This document shows positions 1-7,269 of a stretch of DNA of 8,023 nucleotides, piece by piece. The translations under genes were made by a program, and so were the position numbers. The stretch spans positions 1 to 8,023 of the forward strand of contig JABHHG010000113.1 in the NCBI GenBank assembly GCA_018671635.1, read 5' to 3'. Source of the DNA: Fidelibacterota bacterium. Its GTDB lineage: Bacteria > Fidelibacterota > Marinisomatia > SCGC-AAA003-L08 > D37C17. Positions within the stretch are counted from its first letter, which is position 1; the number at the start of each line of letters is the position of its first letter. The notes under the pieces were generated by a model, which did not search any database, was not told the origin of the DNA, and was given only the letters and a program-made list of their open reading frames with translations.

Positions 1-587
1 CGCTAAAAAGCGATTTGATGGTTGAGCTTTCATCAGTATTAAGTTTTAGTGCAATCAAAAATAATGACAAAGTAGGACTAATACTATTTTCAGATAAAAT
101 AGAAAAATTTATTCCCCCTCAAAAAGGGAAATCTCACGTTATGAGAATTATTAGAGAACTTATTTTCTATAAAGCTGAGGATCAACAAACAGATTTATCT
201 CAAGCCATTGAGTTTCTTCAAAAAGTAGTAAAGCGTAAAAGTGTCATTTTTCTGCTTTCTGACTATCAAGACACCCATTTTTATAAACCTTTGTGTCACC
301 TGAACAATAAACATGATGTTGTATCAATTAAATTTGATGATCCCTCAGAAAAAGTAATTCCTGAATTAGGAGTGATTAAACTTCATGATTCAGAAACTCA
401 ACAATCTATTTGGGTTGACTCTAATTCTGAGACTATAAGAGAATCAATGATAAATAGTATGCTTGAGAATGATAAAAACCTGAAACGATATTTTAATAAA
501 AATAAAATTGATTTTATTCCAATTAATACTGAAAGTGGATATATAGAACCGCTTGTATCATTTTTTACACGCAGAAGTAATTGTTGA
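1..587 (+). CDS. DUF58 family protein (vWA-like fold), 3' part, 5' end outside window
   Basis: The open frame enters at base 3 with no stop, so the TTG/ATG at 15-18 are internal codons and the gene starts upstream. The visible 190 or so residues match the C-terminal half of DUF58 proteins. Counting from the TTG at 15, there is a stretch NNDKVGLILFSD (16-27), then FIPPQKGKSHV (32-42), the vWA-type Thr-Asp of QQTDLSQAI (57-65), and the strand-Asp motif SVIFLLSDYQD (76-86). The end, IDFIPINTES followed by EPLVSFFTRR, is the usual DUF58 terminus. The N-terminal membrane part and the first MIDAS-like motif would lie outside the window. DUF58 proteins usually sit beside a MoxR AAA+ ATPase and Bat proteins, and the next gene is BatD-like, which agrees. 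The precise biochemical role of DUF58 is not established; envelope stress or metal-chaperone functions have been proposed for such clusters. The family call is firm and the function is not. Confidence 0.88.
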   Translation, partial: LKSDLMVELSSVLSFSAIKNNDKVGLILFSDKIEKFIPPQKGKSHVMRIIRELIFYKAEDQQTDLSQAIEFLQKVVKRKSVIFLLSDYQDTHFYKPLCHLNNKHDVVSIKFDDPSEKVIPELGVIKLHDSETQQSIWVDSNSETIRESMINSMLENDKNLKRYFNKNKIDFIPINTESGYIEPLVSFFTRRSNC

Positions 588-1450
588 AGTTTTCCTATTT
601 TCTTTTTTTTCTGGGATCACTTGTACTTGCAACTACTGATATTTATGTTTCAGTAAGTCAAGATTCTATATTTGTGGGAGATAAAACCCAGCTTACAGTC
701 ACTGCCAAAAATACCACTATAGAAAGCGTTGAATTCCCTGAGCTAGATGTTGATAATGAAAATATTACTCTATCTTTATTATCAAAAAATACTAACTCAA
801 TGAAGTTATCGCTCCAATTTTGGAAAGAGGGTGAGCACAAATTCCCATCCATTAAACTCAATATCACTCATACTGATAGCTCATCAGAAGTTTATTTAAC
901 AGATGTAATTGAATTTAAGATATCACAGAGGGCAGAGGGTAGAGACGAAACGTTAAGAGAAAGCAAACTAAATAAAACTCTTAGGCTCCCATTTACCATA
1001 TGGCAAGTGTTTCTGATATCATTAGTTTTAATAATGATTATTTTAATTAATTTAATTTTTAGTAAAAAATATCACTTGAATAAAGAATTATTTACAATTC
1101 AAAATATGAATATTCTTAGCAAAGCTTTAAATAAACTAGACAGTATAAACTTGCCTAATGAGATGACTAATCGTGAATTGGAGAAATTTTATATATCTTT
1201 ATGCATGAACATAAAAGAGTATTTAGAAGATACATTCTTTTTTAATGCAACCAAAATGACAACAGACGAAATATTGACTCATTTAGAAATTAATAATATT
1301 CCACATGACGAACTTAAAATTTTATTAAATGAAGCAGATTTATGTAAATTTGCAAAAAAGCAATATGGTATCACAAAATTATTAGAAGTAAAAAAAGCAG
1401 CCAAATCAGTATTGACTGAATTAGATAAAGAAAACTTTAACTTGGCTTAA
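581..1450 (+). CDS. compact BatD-like membrane protein (signal peptide, beta domain, one TM, cytoplasmic helical domain)
   Basis: 289 residues. The start is TTG at 581 (or the adjacent TTG at 584). A TAA lies directly upstream in frame at 578-580, and the first internal Met is at residue 74, beyond the signal peptide, so a TTG start is forced. Residues 1-18 look like a signal peptide (LKFSYFLFFLGSLVLA). Residues 20-115 read as a periplasmic beta-sandwich of BatD type (VSQDSIFVGDKTQLTV; WKEGEHKFPSIKLNI). Residues 140-161 form a strong transmembrane helix. Residues 178-283 are a helical cytoplasmic domain with the hallmarks of BatD/DUF4381-like tails: a Tyr-containing helix with IKEYLE, MTTDEIL (226-232) and EADLCKFAK (251-259). 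Usual BatD proteins are about twice this length with several beta domains, so this is a one-domain version. The 7-base overlap with the DUF58 gene suggests co-translation and a shared complex, with vWA partners inferred. No BatA or BatB gene follows. Confidence 0.7.
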   Translation: MLKFSYFLFFLGSLVLATTDIYVSVSQDSIFVGDKTQLTVTAKNTTIESVEFPELDVDNENITLSLLSKNTNSMKLSLQFWKEGEHKFPSIKLNITHTDSSSEVYLTDVIEFKISQRAEGRDETLRESKLNKTLRLPFTIWQVFLISLVLIMIILINLIFSKKYHLNKELFTIQNMNILSKALNKLDSINLPNEMTNRELEKFYISLCMNIKEYLEDTFFFNATKMTTDEILTHLEINNIPHDELKILLNEADLCKFAKKQYGITKLLEVKKAAKSVLTELDKENFNLA

Positions 1451-3053
1451 TCCAAATGGGATTTGTAAGTGCAATTCTTTCACCCCTATATGAATTTCCC
1501 GAAAACTCTGCACGAACATACATGTTTTTACGCGCGCATATTTCAATGGTACTACTGAATTGATTTCCTTTAATTTCAATTTCTTCAATTAATGTTTCGG
1601 CCATATCATTAATCACCCCTTTAAAGACTTCAATGACTCCATAATTACCTAATTCTTCAGTAGATGAAAAGTTGATTTGGAGTTTTATTATATTTCCGTG
1701 AACAGTATCACCCATCTGATACTGCTTTTCAAGATAAGCCTCAATGTAAAATAAGGGACCATTAGTAATAAAGCATCGACCCATCTTGAGGGAAGATACA
1801 GTGGACTCAATTTTTGATTCACTACATTTTTCTAGTATTACACCAGTTCGACATTCACCTAAAATCTGTGTATCCTTTTCATGAATGGAAATCATTGGGA
1901 TTTTTATTTGTCTATATTTATTAAAATTTCCGTGTGCATCATTTCCCGCATAAATAAATTTTTTATATCCAGAAAGAATTAACCGTTTCCACATTTCTAA
2001 TCCGTCTTGAAAGCTCTCATCGATTTCTCCGTTGAAAAATTGAAGCCCCGAAATATGATTCATTGCCAAATCATCAAAGTTCCATTTACCACGTTTAAAA
2101 AACATCTTTTGTGTAAAAGGAACTGGTGCACATGGATGTGCCGCTATGCAAATAGCTTTATCTTCAAGCGCATTTGCAAGCGTTGAAGTGTTAAATTTGC
2201 AGCTAAAATCAAATGGTTTTTCAGCTCCATCACCTTGACCTGGCAAAAAAGCCTCATTGTTTAATATCAATGCATGGATATTATATCCATCTAAATTATG
2301 TAATGATAACTCTTCAGAAGGTATCATAAAATGGCGGAATCCATAATCAAGGTTTAATTGCTTTATTTTTTCTTGTGAATTATTCCATTTTGTTAGTTCT
2401 GGATCAGTTTCCGACCATGAGTCAATCTTGTCATCAATATCATATGAGTGGTCCGTATTACATACAAAATCAAGTCCGAGTGCCTTTGAGGCTATATATG
2501 TAGGTTCTAGTGGTGCCCCAAATTCAACCATATCTTCAGTTACATTGGTATGGTAATGAAGGTCTCCATAAATTATTTTTTCTTCGCGAGGAAAAGGTGA
2601 ATCAGATAAAAAAGTATGTAACGGAAGGGAGTTTTTAATTGGCAAATTATGATTGGTACAAGTTTTCATCTTATCATCAACTACGTAAGTAATAGATGTA
2701 TTTATTTCAACTAAACCACTTAACAGAGGTCTATCTAGATAGTAAGTTCTTTCCCACCATAATTCACTTATATCTTCATTCACCTCAATCTTATGAGTGA
2801 AGTTCTCCTGTCTATTTGAGATATTTATATCAATTTTCAAGAGCGTGACAGGGAATTTATGTGAATCTTTTATTAATATAAGTAAAGGTATATCATGCGC
2901 AGGTTCAACCCTATGTGGGATATCAGCATTAATTTCGGGCTCTTTTTTAAAGTATTTACTGCCAAAAAACTTAAACCGGTGATGTATTTCAGTATAAAGA
3001 AATATTAATGGTAAAATTTGCTCTGCATTAATTGGAAAATATTGTATAATCAT
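1437..3053 (-). CDS. PHP-domain metallohydrolase, CehA/McbA-like
   Basis: 538 residues, ATG start at 3053. Residues 1-155 form a beta-rich N-terminal region that I cannot name. The PHP domain follows, with metal-ligand motifs in the expected order: DLHYHT (164-169; His166, His168), NTDHS (199-203; Asp201, His202), SEELS (246-250), NIHALIL (258-264; His260), IAAHP (303-307; His306) and GNDAHG (370-375; Asp372, His374). GRCFITNGP (425-433) and a closing beta domain ending in ALTNPIWI are typical of CehA-type proteins. The family includes carbaryl hydrolase and many uncharacterised phosphoesterase-like hydrolases, so the chemistry is metal-dependent hydrolysis but the substrate is unknown. No signal peptide is evident, so it is probably cytoplasmic. 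No clear Shine-Dalgarno sequence precedes the ATG. It stands alone on this strand, converging on and overlapping the BatD-like gene by 14 bases, and is divergent from efp. The enzyme class is fairly sure and the substrate is not. Confidence 0.8.
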   Translation of the reverse strand: MIIQYFPINAEQILPLIFLYTEIHHRFKFFGSKYFKKEPEINADIPHRVEPAHDIPLLILIKDSHKFPVTLLKIDINISNRQENFTHKIEVNEDISELWWERTYYLDRPLLSGLVEINTSITYVVDDKMKTCTNHNLPIKNSLPLHTFLSDSPFPREEKIIYGDLHYHTNVTEDMVEFGAPLEPTYIASKALGLDFVCNTDHSYDIDDKIDSWSETDPELTKWNNSQEKIKQLNLDYGFRHFMIPSEELSLHNLDGYNIHALILNNEAFLPGQGDGAEKPFDFSCKFNTSTLANALEDKAICIAAHPCAPVPFTQKMFFKRGKWNFDDLAMNHISGLQFFNGEIDESFQDGLEMWKRLILSGYKKFIYAGNDAHGNFNKYRQIKIPMISIHEKDTQILGECRTGVILEKCSESKIESTVSSLKMGRCFITNGPLFYIEAYLEKQYQMGDTVHGNIIKLQINFSSTEELGNYGVIEVFKGVINDMAETLIEEIEIKGNQFSSTIEICARKNMYVRAEFSGNSYRGERIALTNPIWIKPS

Positions 3054-3077
3054 GAGGTCAAAATTATGTGAACTTAT

Positions 3078-3086
3078 TGATATAAT
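3078..3086 (+). promoter_or_regulatory. extended -10 promoter candidate for the efp operon
   Basis: TGATATAAT matches the extended -10 pattern TGnTATAAT exactly. It sits in the only intergenic gap, about 50 bases before the efp start, which would give a leader of roughly 40 bases. The -35 position (around 3058-3063) has no good TTGACA match, as is common with extended -10 promoters. The gap is AT-rich, so a chance match is possible, and some FCB-group bacteria use a different -10 consensus. Confidence 0.4.
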
Positions 3087-3117
3087 ACTGTAAATTTATC
3101 ATCTAATTTTCATAGCA

Positions 3118-3126
3118 AGGAAAGGA
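3118..3126 (+). promoter_or_regulatory. ribosome binding site of efp
   Basis: AGGAAAGGA contains two overlapping purine-rich Shine-Dalgarno cores. The second ends 9 bases before the ATG at 3136. It is the strongest ribosome binding site in the window and supports this ATG as the efp start. It fits efp being the first gene of the operon, whereas most downstream genes overlap their predecessor and have weak sites. Confidence 0.7.
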
Positions 3127-3135
3127 AATATCTAC

Positions 3136-3699
3136 ATGGCATCAACATCTGATTTTAAAAATGGACTAATTTTTGAGCGTAAAAATCATTTATGGAAAAT
3201 AGTAGAATTTCAACATGTGAAGCCTGGGAAAGGACCCGCATTTGTTAGAACAAAAATTAAAAATATTAGAACGGGACAGGTTTTAGAAGAGACTTTTAGA
3301 TCTGGTGAAAAGATTGAAGTAGTTAGAATTGAAGCGAGAGATTTTAATTATTTGTATAATGATGGTACAAATTATATTTTCATGGACAATGAAACTTATG
3401 AACAAACTGAATTGAGCAAAGCTCAAGTTTTCGATGTTTTGGGATTTCTAATTGAAAATACACCTACAACCATAGCATTTAATGGGGAAGAACCCATTGA
3501 GGTGCGAATTCCCCAACACATGAGTATGAAAATTGCACAAACTGACCCTGGAGAAAAAGGAAATACTGCACAAGGTGGAACCAAACCAGCCACTTTAGAA
3601 ACTGGCGTTACCATTCAAGTGCCATTGTTTGTGCAAGAGGGTGAGATAGTACGAGTTGATACTAGAGATAAAAGATATATTGAACGCGTAAAGTCTTAA
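3136..3699 (+). CDS. efp: elongation factor P, with PGKGP loop
   Basis: 187 residues, full family length. EF-P binds between the P and E sites of the ribosome and relieves stalling at consecutive prolines. Three domains are visible: a KOW-like domain I (about 1-64), OB domain II (about 66-128) and OB domain III (about 131-186, with GGTKPATLETG and the ending RYIERVKS). The loop that reaches the peptidyl-transferase centre reads PGKGP (30-34), with Lys32 at the tip, so this is the lysine type, not the rhamnosylated arginine type. The second proline at 34 is notable: in actinobacterial EF-Ps the PGKGP loop is reported to work without modification. No EpmA, EpmB, EarP or YmfI-like gene is present here. 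It opens the operon, has a strong ribosome binding site and is followed after 12 bases by accB. The efp-accB-accC order is common in many bacterial phyla. Confidence 0.97.
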   Translation: MASTSDFKNGLIFERKNHLWKIVEFQHVKPGKGPAFVRTKIKNIRTGQVLEETFRSGEKIEVVRIEARDFNYLYNDGTNYIFMDNETYEQTELSKAQVFDVLGFLIENTPTTIAFNGEEPIEVRIPQHMSMKIAQTDPGEKGNTAQGGTKPATLETGVTIQVPLFVQEGEIVRVDTRDKRYIERVKS

Positions 3700-3711
3700 A
3701 GGGGTATTTCA

Positions 3712-4212
3712 ATGTTGCAAGATAAAATTAAATCACTAATACATATCATCGAAGGAACAGAAATTAATGAAATCGAAGTTTCTTCATTTTGGGGTGCACA
3801 AAAAATACGCCTACAAAAAAATCATAATTTAGATATCCAAACGACGGTTCAATCTACCGGAAATACAGAACAACAAACTCCATCAAATGTGACACCTGCT
3901 TTAAAGCCGATTCAAGTTAACCCCGAACCACTCTCATCAGAAGATACAGAAGTTGAATCAGTGTCTCCCCGTTCTGTTGAAATTATTGCACCATTGGTTG
4001 GAACTTATTATCAATCGACTAAACCTGGTGCTTCTGCATTTGTCAAAGAAGGTGATACTATTCAAGTTGGTCAAATTATCTGTATTATTGAGGCTATGAA
4101 AATATTCAATGAAATTGAAGCAGAAGTTTCAGGGAAGGTTCTCAAGGTAATTGTTAATGACTCATCACCTGTTGAGTATGGACAGGCGTTGATGTTAGTA
4201 GAACCCAGCTAA
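3712..4212 (+). CDS. accB: biotin carboxyl carrier protein of acetyl-CoA carboxylase
   Basis: 166 residues. It carries the biotin arm that shuttles carboxyl groups from biotin carboxylase to the carboxyltransferase in malonyl-CoA synthesis. The N-terminal helix region (1-36, IKSLIHIIEGTEINEIEV) matches the AccC-binding part of BCCPs. Residues 37-88 are a Ser/Thr/Pro-rich mobile linker. The biotinyl domain (89-165) begins IIAPLVGTYYQSTKPGASAF, which includes the thumb insertion typical of acetyl-CoA carboxylase BCCPs, and has the biotinylation motif EAMK with Lys130. AAGGGG at 3699-3704, 7 bases before the ATG, is a good ribosome binding site. The stop overlaps the accC start by one base (TAATG), fitting equimolar synthesis. 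AccA and AccD are not in the window. A carrier for another biotin carboxylase is possible, but the thumb makes acetyl-CoA carboxylase most likely. Confidence 0.96.
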   Translation: MLQDKIKSLIHIIEGTEINEIEVSSFWGAQKIRLQKNHNLDIQTTVQSTGNTEQQTPSNVTPALKPIQVNPEPLSSEDTEVESVSPRSVEIIAPLVGTYYQSTKPGASAFVKEGDTIQVGQIICIIEAMKIFNEIEAEVSGKVLKVIVNDSSPVEYGQALMLVEPS

Positions 4213-5570
4213 TGTATAAAAAAATATTAATTGCAAACCGAGGTGAAATTGCACTTCGTATTATACGTGCATGTCGCGAATTGAATATAAAAACAGTTGC
4301 CGTATATTCTATAGAAGATGAACTATCTCTGCATACTAAATTTGCTGACGAAGCTATTTGTATTGGTCCAGGACCAAGCGCACAGAGTTACTTAAGTATT
4401 CCAGCCATTATTTCAGCCGCAGAATTAACCAATGCTGACGCAATCCATCCAGGCTATGGCTTTCTTTCTGAAAATGCAAAGTTTTCCGCAATTTGCGATG
4501 AGCATAATATTGCATTCATCGGCCCACCAGCTGCTACCATTGATGGCATGGGTGATAAAGCATCCGCTAAAAAAACAATGTTATCCGTTGGAGTTCCTGT
4601 TATTCCCGGTTCAGATGGAATATTGAATTCAGCTGACGAAGCAAAAATATTAGCTAAAGAAGCAGGGTATCCTATTATGTTAAAGGCAACTGCTGGTGGT
4701 GGAGGCAGAGGGATGCGCCTTGTAAAATCAGAAGATGAGCTTCAAAATGCATATGATTCAGCTCAATCAGAATCTGTAATTGCATTTAATAATGGTGATT
4801 TATATTTAGAGAAATTTGTAGAAGAGCCAAGGCACATTGAGGTTCAAATCTTGGCAGATACCAGCGGAAATATTGTAACTTTGGGTGAGCGAGAATGTTC
4901 AATTCAACGCCGCCATCAAAAACTAATTGAGGAATCTCCATCAGTAGCTGTCACACCTGAAATTCGAAAGAAAATGAGTGAAGCTGCCATAAAAGGCGCG
5001 AAGGCTGTTAATTATGTAGGTGCTGGAACCATTGAATTTTTATTAGATAGGTATGGTGATTTTTTCTTTATGGAGATGAATACACGTATTCAAGTTGAAC
5101 ATCCCGTTACTGAAATGGTAACCGGCGCGGATTTAATCAAATTGCAAATTCTTTGTCATGCAGAAGTCCCACTTCCAGATTGGATGAATAATCTCACTTT
5201 GAGAGGTCATTCAATTGAATGCAGGATTAATGCAGAGGATCCAGATAAAAAATTCAGACCTTCACCGGGAACTATTGAAAGTTTTCATATGCCGGGTGGT
5301 ATGGGGATTAGGGTTGATACTCATGTCTATGCCGGCTATCGAGTACCTCCTACTTATGATTCAATGATTGCAAAACTGATTGTGCATGCTCCAACCAGAC
5401 AAGAGGCCATAAGTCGAATGGTAGGTGCATTAGATGAGTGTGTCATTGAAGGAATTAAAACTGCTATCCCTTTTCAAAAACAAATACTTTTAGATGAAAA
5501 TTTTAAAGCAGGCAATTTTACAACTACATTTTTAGAAACATTTAATTATAAGAAAAAAGAAGATTTATGA
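4212..5570 (+). CDS. accC: biotin carboxylase subunit of acetyl-CoA carboxylase
   Basis: 452 residues, the usual length for a stand-alone biotin carboxylase. It uses ATP and bicarbonate to carboxylate the biotin on AccB. The N-terminal domain starts KKILIANRGEIALRIIRA. The ATP-grasp part has Lys116 (GDKASAK), Lys158 before the glycine-rich loop ATAGGGGRGMR (159-169), His208 in EEPRHIEVQ, the metal ligands Glu275 and Glu288, and the signature EMNTRIQVEHPVTEM (288-302) with Arg292, Gln294, Val295 and Glu296. Arg338 (ECRIN) is also present, so all main catalytic residues known from E. coli AccC are conserved. The C-terminal domain includes FRPSPGTIESF and PPTYDSMIAKLIV. It starts by a one-base overlap with accB and has no clear ribosome binding site of its own, so translational coupling is likely. 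It ends in a 4-base overlap with gcvH. No fusion to a carrier or carboxyltransferase domain is seen. Confidence 0.97.
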   Translation: MYKKILIANRGEIALRIIRACRELNIKTVAVYSIEDELSLHTKFADEAICIGPGPSAQSYLSIPAIISAAELTNADAIHPGYGFLSENAKFSAICDEHNIAFIGPPAATIDGMGDKASAKKTMLSVGVPVIPGSDGILNSADEAKILAKEAGYPIMLKATAGGGGRGMRLVKSEDELQNAYDSAQSESVIAFNNGDLYLEKFVEEPRHIEVQILADTSGNIVTLGERECSIQRRHQKLIEESPSVAVTPEIRKKMSEAAIKGAKAVNYVGAGTIEFLLDRYGDFFFMEMNTRIQVEHPVTEMVTGADLIKLQILCHAEVPLPDWMNNLTLRGHSIECRINAEDPDKKFRPSPGTIESFHMPGGMGIRVDTHVYAGYRVPPTYDSMIAKLIVHAPTRQEAISRMVGALDECVIEGIKTAIPFQKQILLDENFKAGNFTTTFLETFNYKKKEDL

Positions 5571-5944
5571 ACATTCCAGAAAATTTAAAATATTCACCTG
5601 AACATGAATGGATAAAAGTTGATGGTGATTGTGCATACATTGGCATTACTGATTTTGCTCAAGGTGAGTTGGGAGATATTGTTTTTGTTGAATTTCCTGA
5701 AATTGGAGATTCATTTTCCATTGGAGATGTTTTCGGTACGGTTGAGGCTGTAAAAACAGTTGCAGATTTATTTGCACCCATTTCAGGTGAGGTAATTGAA
5801 ATTAACGATTCTTTAGAAGACTCTCCTGAATTAATTAATACCGATGCTTATAATGATGGATGGATTATTAAATTAAAAGTTACTAATCGAGATGAGTTTG
5901 ACACTTTACTTGACGCAACAAGTTATAAAGGACTACTCTCTTAA
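5567..5944 (+). CDS. gcvH: glycine cleavage system H protein (lipoyl carrier)
   Basis: 125 residues, full family length. The H protein carries the aminomethyl group from glycine decarboxylase to the T protein on a lipoyl-lysine, and is then reoxidised by lipoamide dehydrogenase. The family opening is clear (YSPEHEWIKV, 9-18), followed by GITDFAQGELGDIVFVE. The lipoylation motif GTVEAVKTVADL (57-68) places the lipoyl group on Lys63, with Glu60 before it. SPELINTDAYNDGWIIKLK near the C-terminus is also typical. The ATG overlaps the accC stop (ATGA, 4 bases), and the stop overlaps the gcvPA start by one base. Its partner GcvPA follows directly, which supports a true glycine cleavage role over a dedicated lipoate-transfer role. 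The fold of this carrier resembles that of the AccB biotinyl domain. No glycine riboswitch can precede it, because there is no intergenic space. Confidence 0.97.
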   Translation: MNIPENLKYSPEHEWIKVDGDCAYIGITDFAQGELGDIVFVEFPEIGDSFSIGDVFGTVEAVKTVADLFAPISGEVIEINDSLEDSPELINTDAYNDGWIIKLKVTNRDEFDTLLDATSYKGLLS

Positions 5945-7269
5945 TGCATTACATCCCCTGTACTGACGAACAAGAAAAAGAGTTATTGGGTGAAATTGGC
6001 ATTTCAAACTTTAATGATTTAGTTAAAATCATACCTGAGAACCTTCGCTTAAAAGATGATATAGGTGTGGGTGATGCCTTATCCGAATTTGAATGTGAGA
6101 ATGCAGCAAAATCATTAATCTCTAATAATAAAATTGCATCTGAAAATCTTTGCTTTCTTGGCGGTGGTGTTTATGATCATTTTGTACCGAAAGCTGTTGA
6201 TGCAATTGCAGCTAGATCTGAATTTTATACTGCATATACTCCATATCAAGCTGAAGTGAGTCAGGGTACTTTGCAATACCTTTATGAGTTTCAGACCATG
6301 ATTTGCGAACTGAGTGGAATGGATGTTGCAAATGCATCACTATATGATGGTGCTTCTGCAGTTGCTGAGGCATGCTCCGTAGCATTATCATCAACGCGAA
6401 ATTCAAAAATTGCCATCTCAAAAACAGTAAATCCAAAGTACTCTGCCGTAGTTGAGACCTACTTGCAAAACCGTGGCGTAGAAATTATTTATATTAATGA
6501 AGAAAATGGAAAAACTCAATATTCTGAAATTTTAAATCATTTGACTGGATTGGCTGCTGTTGTGATTCAATCTCCCAATTATTACGGTATTGTAGAGGAT
6601 TTGACAGTCTCAAAAACACAGCTCAATGAAACTAAAGCACTTCTTATTGCGGTAAGTGATCCTGTTTCATTATCTATTATTAAATCTCCTGGTGAATGTG
6701 GTGCTGATATTTATGCAGGAGAGGGTCAATCATTGGGAAATTATATGTCTTATGGCGGGCCATTTATTGGGTTGCTTGCCGTAAAAAGTAAATTGGTCCG
6801 CAGAATGCCAGGTCGTATTATTGGCAAGACTGTTGATAGGGAGGGGAAAGAGGGTTTTGTCCTAACGCTTCAAACCCGAGAGCAGCATATCCGCCGTGAA
6901 AATGCAACCTCTAATATATGTACAAATCAAGGTCTTATTGCACTAAGAGCCACAATTCACATGTCCTTATTGGGTAAAGCGGGCCTTCCTGCCTTAGCTA
7001 AAGTATGCTATGATAAGGCACAGTATTGTGCTAATGAAATCAGTAAAATTAATAACATTTCACTTCCTTTTGGGAATGAGTTCATTAAAGAGTTTTCTAT
7101 AAGTGTTAGCACCTCAGCTAAAGAGTTGAAGCAGAAAGCAGCCCAACAATCAATTTTCATAAACACACTTGATAATGATAATTCAGATTCATTAATCCAA
7201 ATTTGTGTGACAGAAAAAAGAACCATAGAAGAGATTGACACCTTAATTGAATTTTTAAAATCCGCATGA
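5944..7269 (+). CDS. gcvPA: glycine dehydrogenase (decarboxylating) subunit 1, split P protein
   Basis: 441 residues, typical for the alpha subunit of the two-subunit P protein. With GcvPB it decarboxylates glycine and passes the methylamine group to GcvH. Recognisable segments are LGGGVYDHFVP (72-82), YTAYTPYQAEVSQGTLQYL (95-113), the DGASAVAEA region (135-143), IQSPNYYGIVED (208-219), GEGQSLGNYMSYGGPFIG (259-276), RMPGRIIGKTVD (287-298) and TLQTREQHIRRENATSNIC (308-326). In split P proteins the PLP-binding lysine lies on GcvPB, so this subunit cannot act alone. GcvPB and GcvT are not seen here. AAAGGA at 5927-5932 may serve as ribosome binding site, about 11 bases before the ATG, inside the end of gcvH. 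The start overlaps gcvH by one base and the stop overlaps the next gene by four. No internal stop or frameshift is seen. Confidence 0.95.
   Translation: MHYIPCTDEQEKELLGEIGISNFNDLVKIIPENLRLKDDIGVGDALSEFECENAAKSLISNNKIASENLCFLGGGVYDHFVPKAVDAIAARSEFYTAYTPYQAEVSQGTLQYLYEFQTMICELSGMDVANASLYDGASAVAEACSVALSSTRNSKIAISKTVNPKYSAVVETYLQNRGVEIIYINEENGKTQYSEILNHLTGLAAVVIQSPNYYGIVEDLTVSKTQLNETKALLIAVSDPVSLSIIKSPGECGADIYAGEGQSLGNYMSYGGPFIGLLAVKSKLVRRMPGRIIGKTVDREGKEGFVLTLQTREQHIRRENATSNICTNQGLIALRATIHMSLLGKAGLPALAKVCYDKAQYCANEISKINNISLPFGNEFIKEFSISVSTSAKELKQKAAQQSIFINTLDNDNSDSLIQICVTEKRTIEEIDTLIEFLKSA

Noticed and set aside
15..20. TTG/ATG near the left edge as the true start of the DUF58 gene
   Set aside because: The frame is open to the window edge and the codons before it (Leu-Lys-Ser-Asp) continue the DUF58 pattern. 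The visible part lacks the N-terminal half of the family.
603..610. Run of eight T near the start of the BatD-like gene, a possible slippage or frameshift site
   Set aside because: The frame is intact and the run encodes the hydrophobic Phe/Leu core of a sensible signal peptide. Such runs are expected in AT-rich DNA.
1449..1463. Small inverted repeat AATCC/GGATT near the convergent gene ends, a possible bidirectional terminator
   Set aside because: The stem is only 5 bp and AT-containing, there is no U-tract on either strand, and it lies within coding sequence.
5540..5570. Glycine riboswitch before gcvH
   Set aside because: gcvH overlaps accC by 4 bases, so there is no leader, and no riboswitch-like conserved core was seen here or in the 82-base gap before efp.
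5567..5944. GcvH as a stand-alone lipoate-relay protein instead of a glycine cleavage subunit
   Set aside because: It has the complete H-protein motifs and is joined directly to gcvPA, so the normal glycine cleavage role is simpler.
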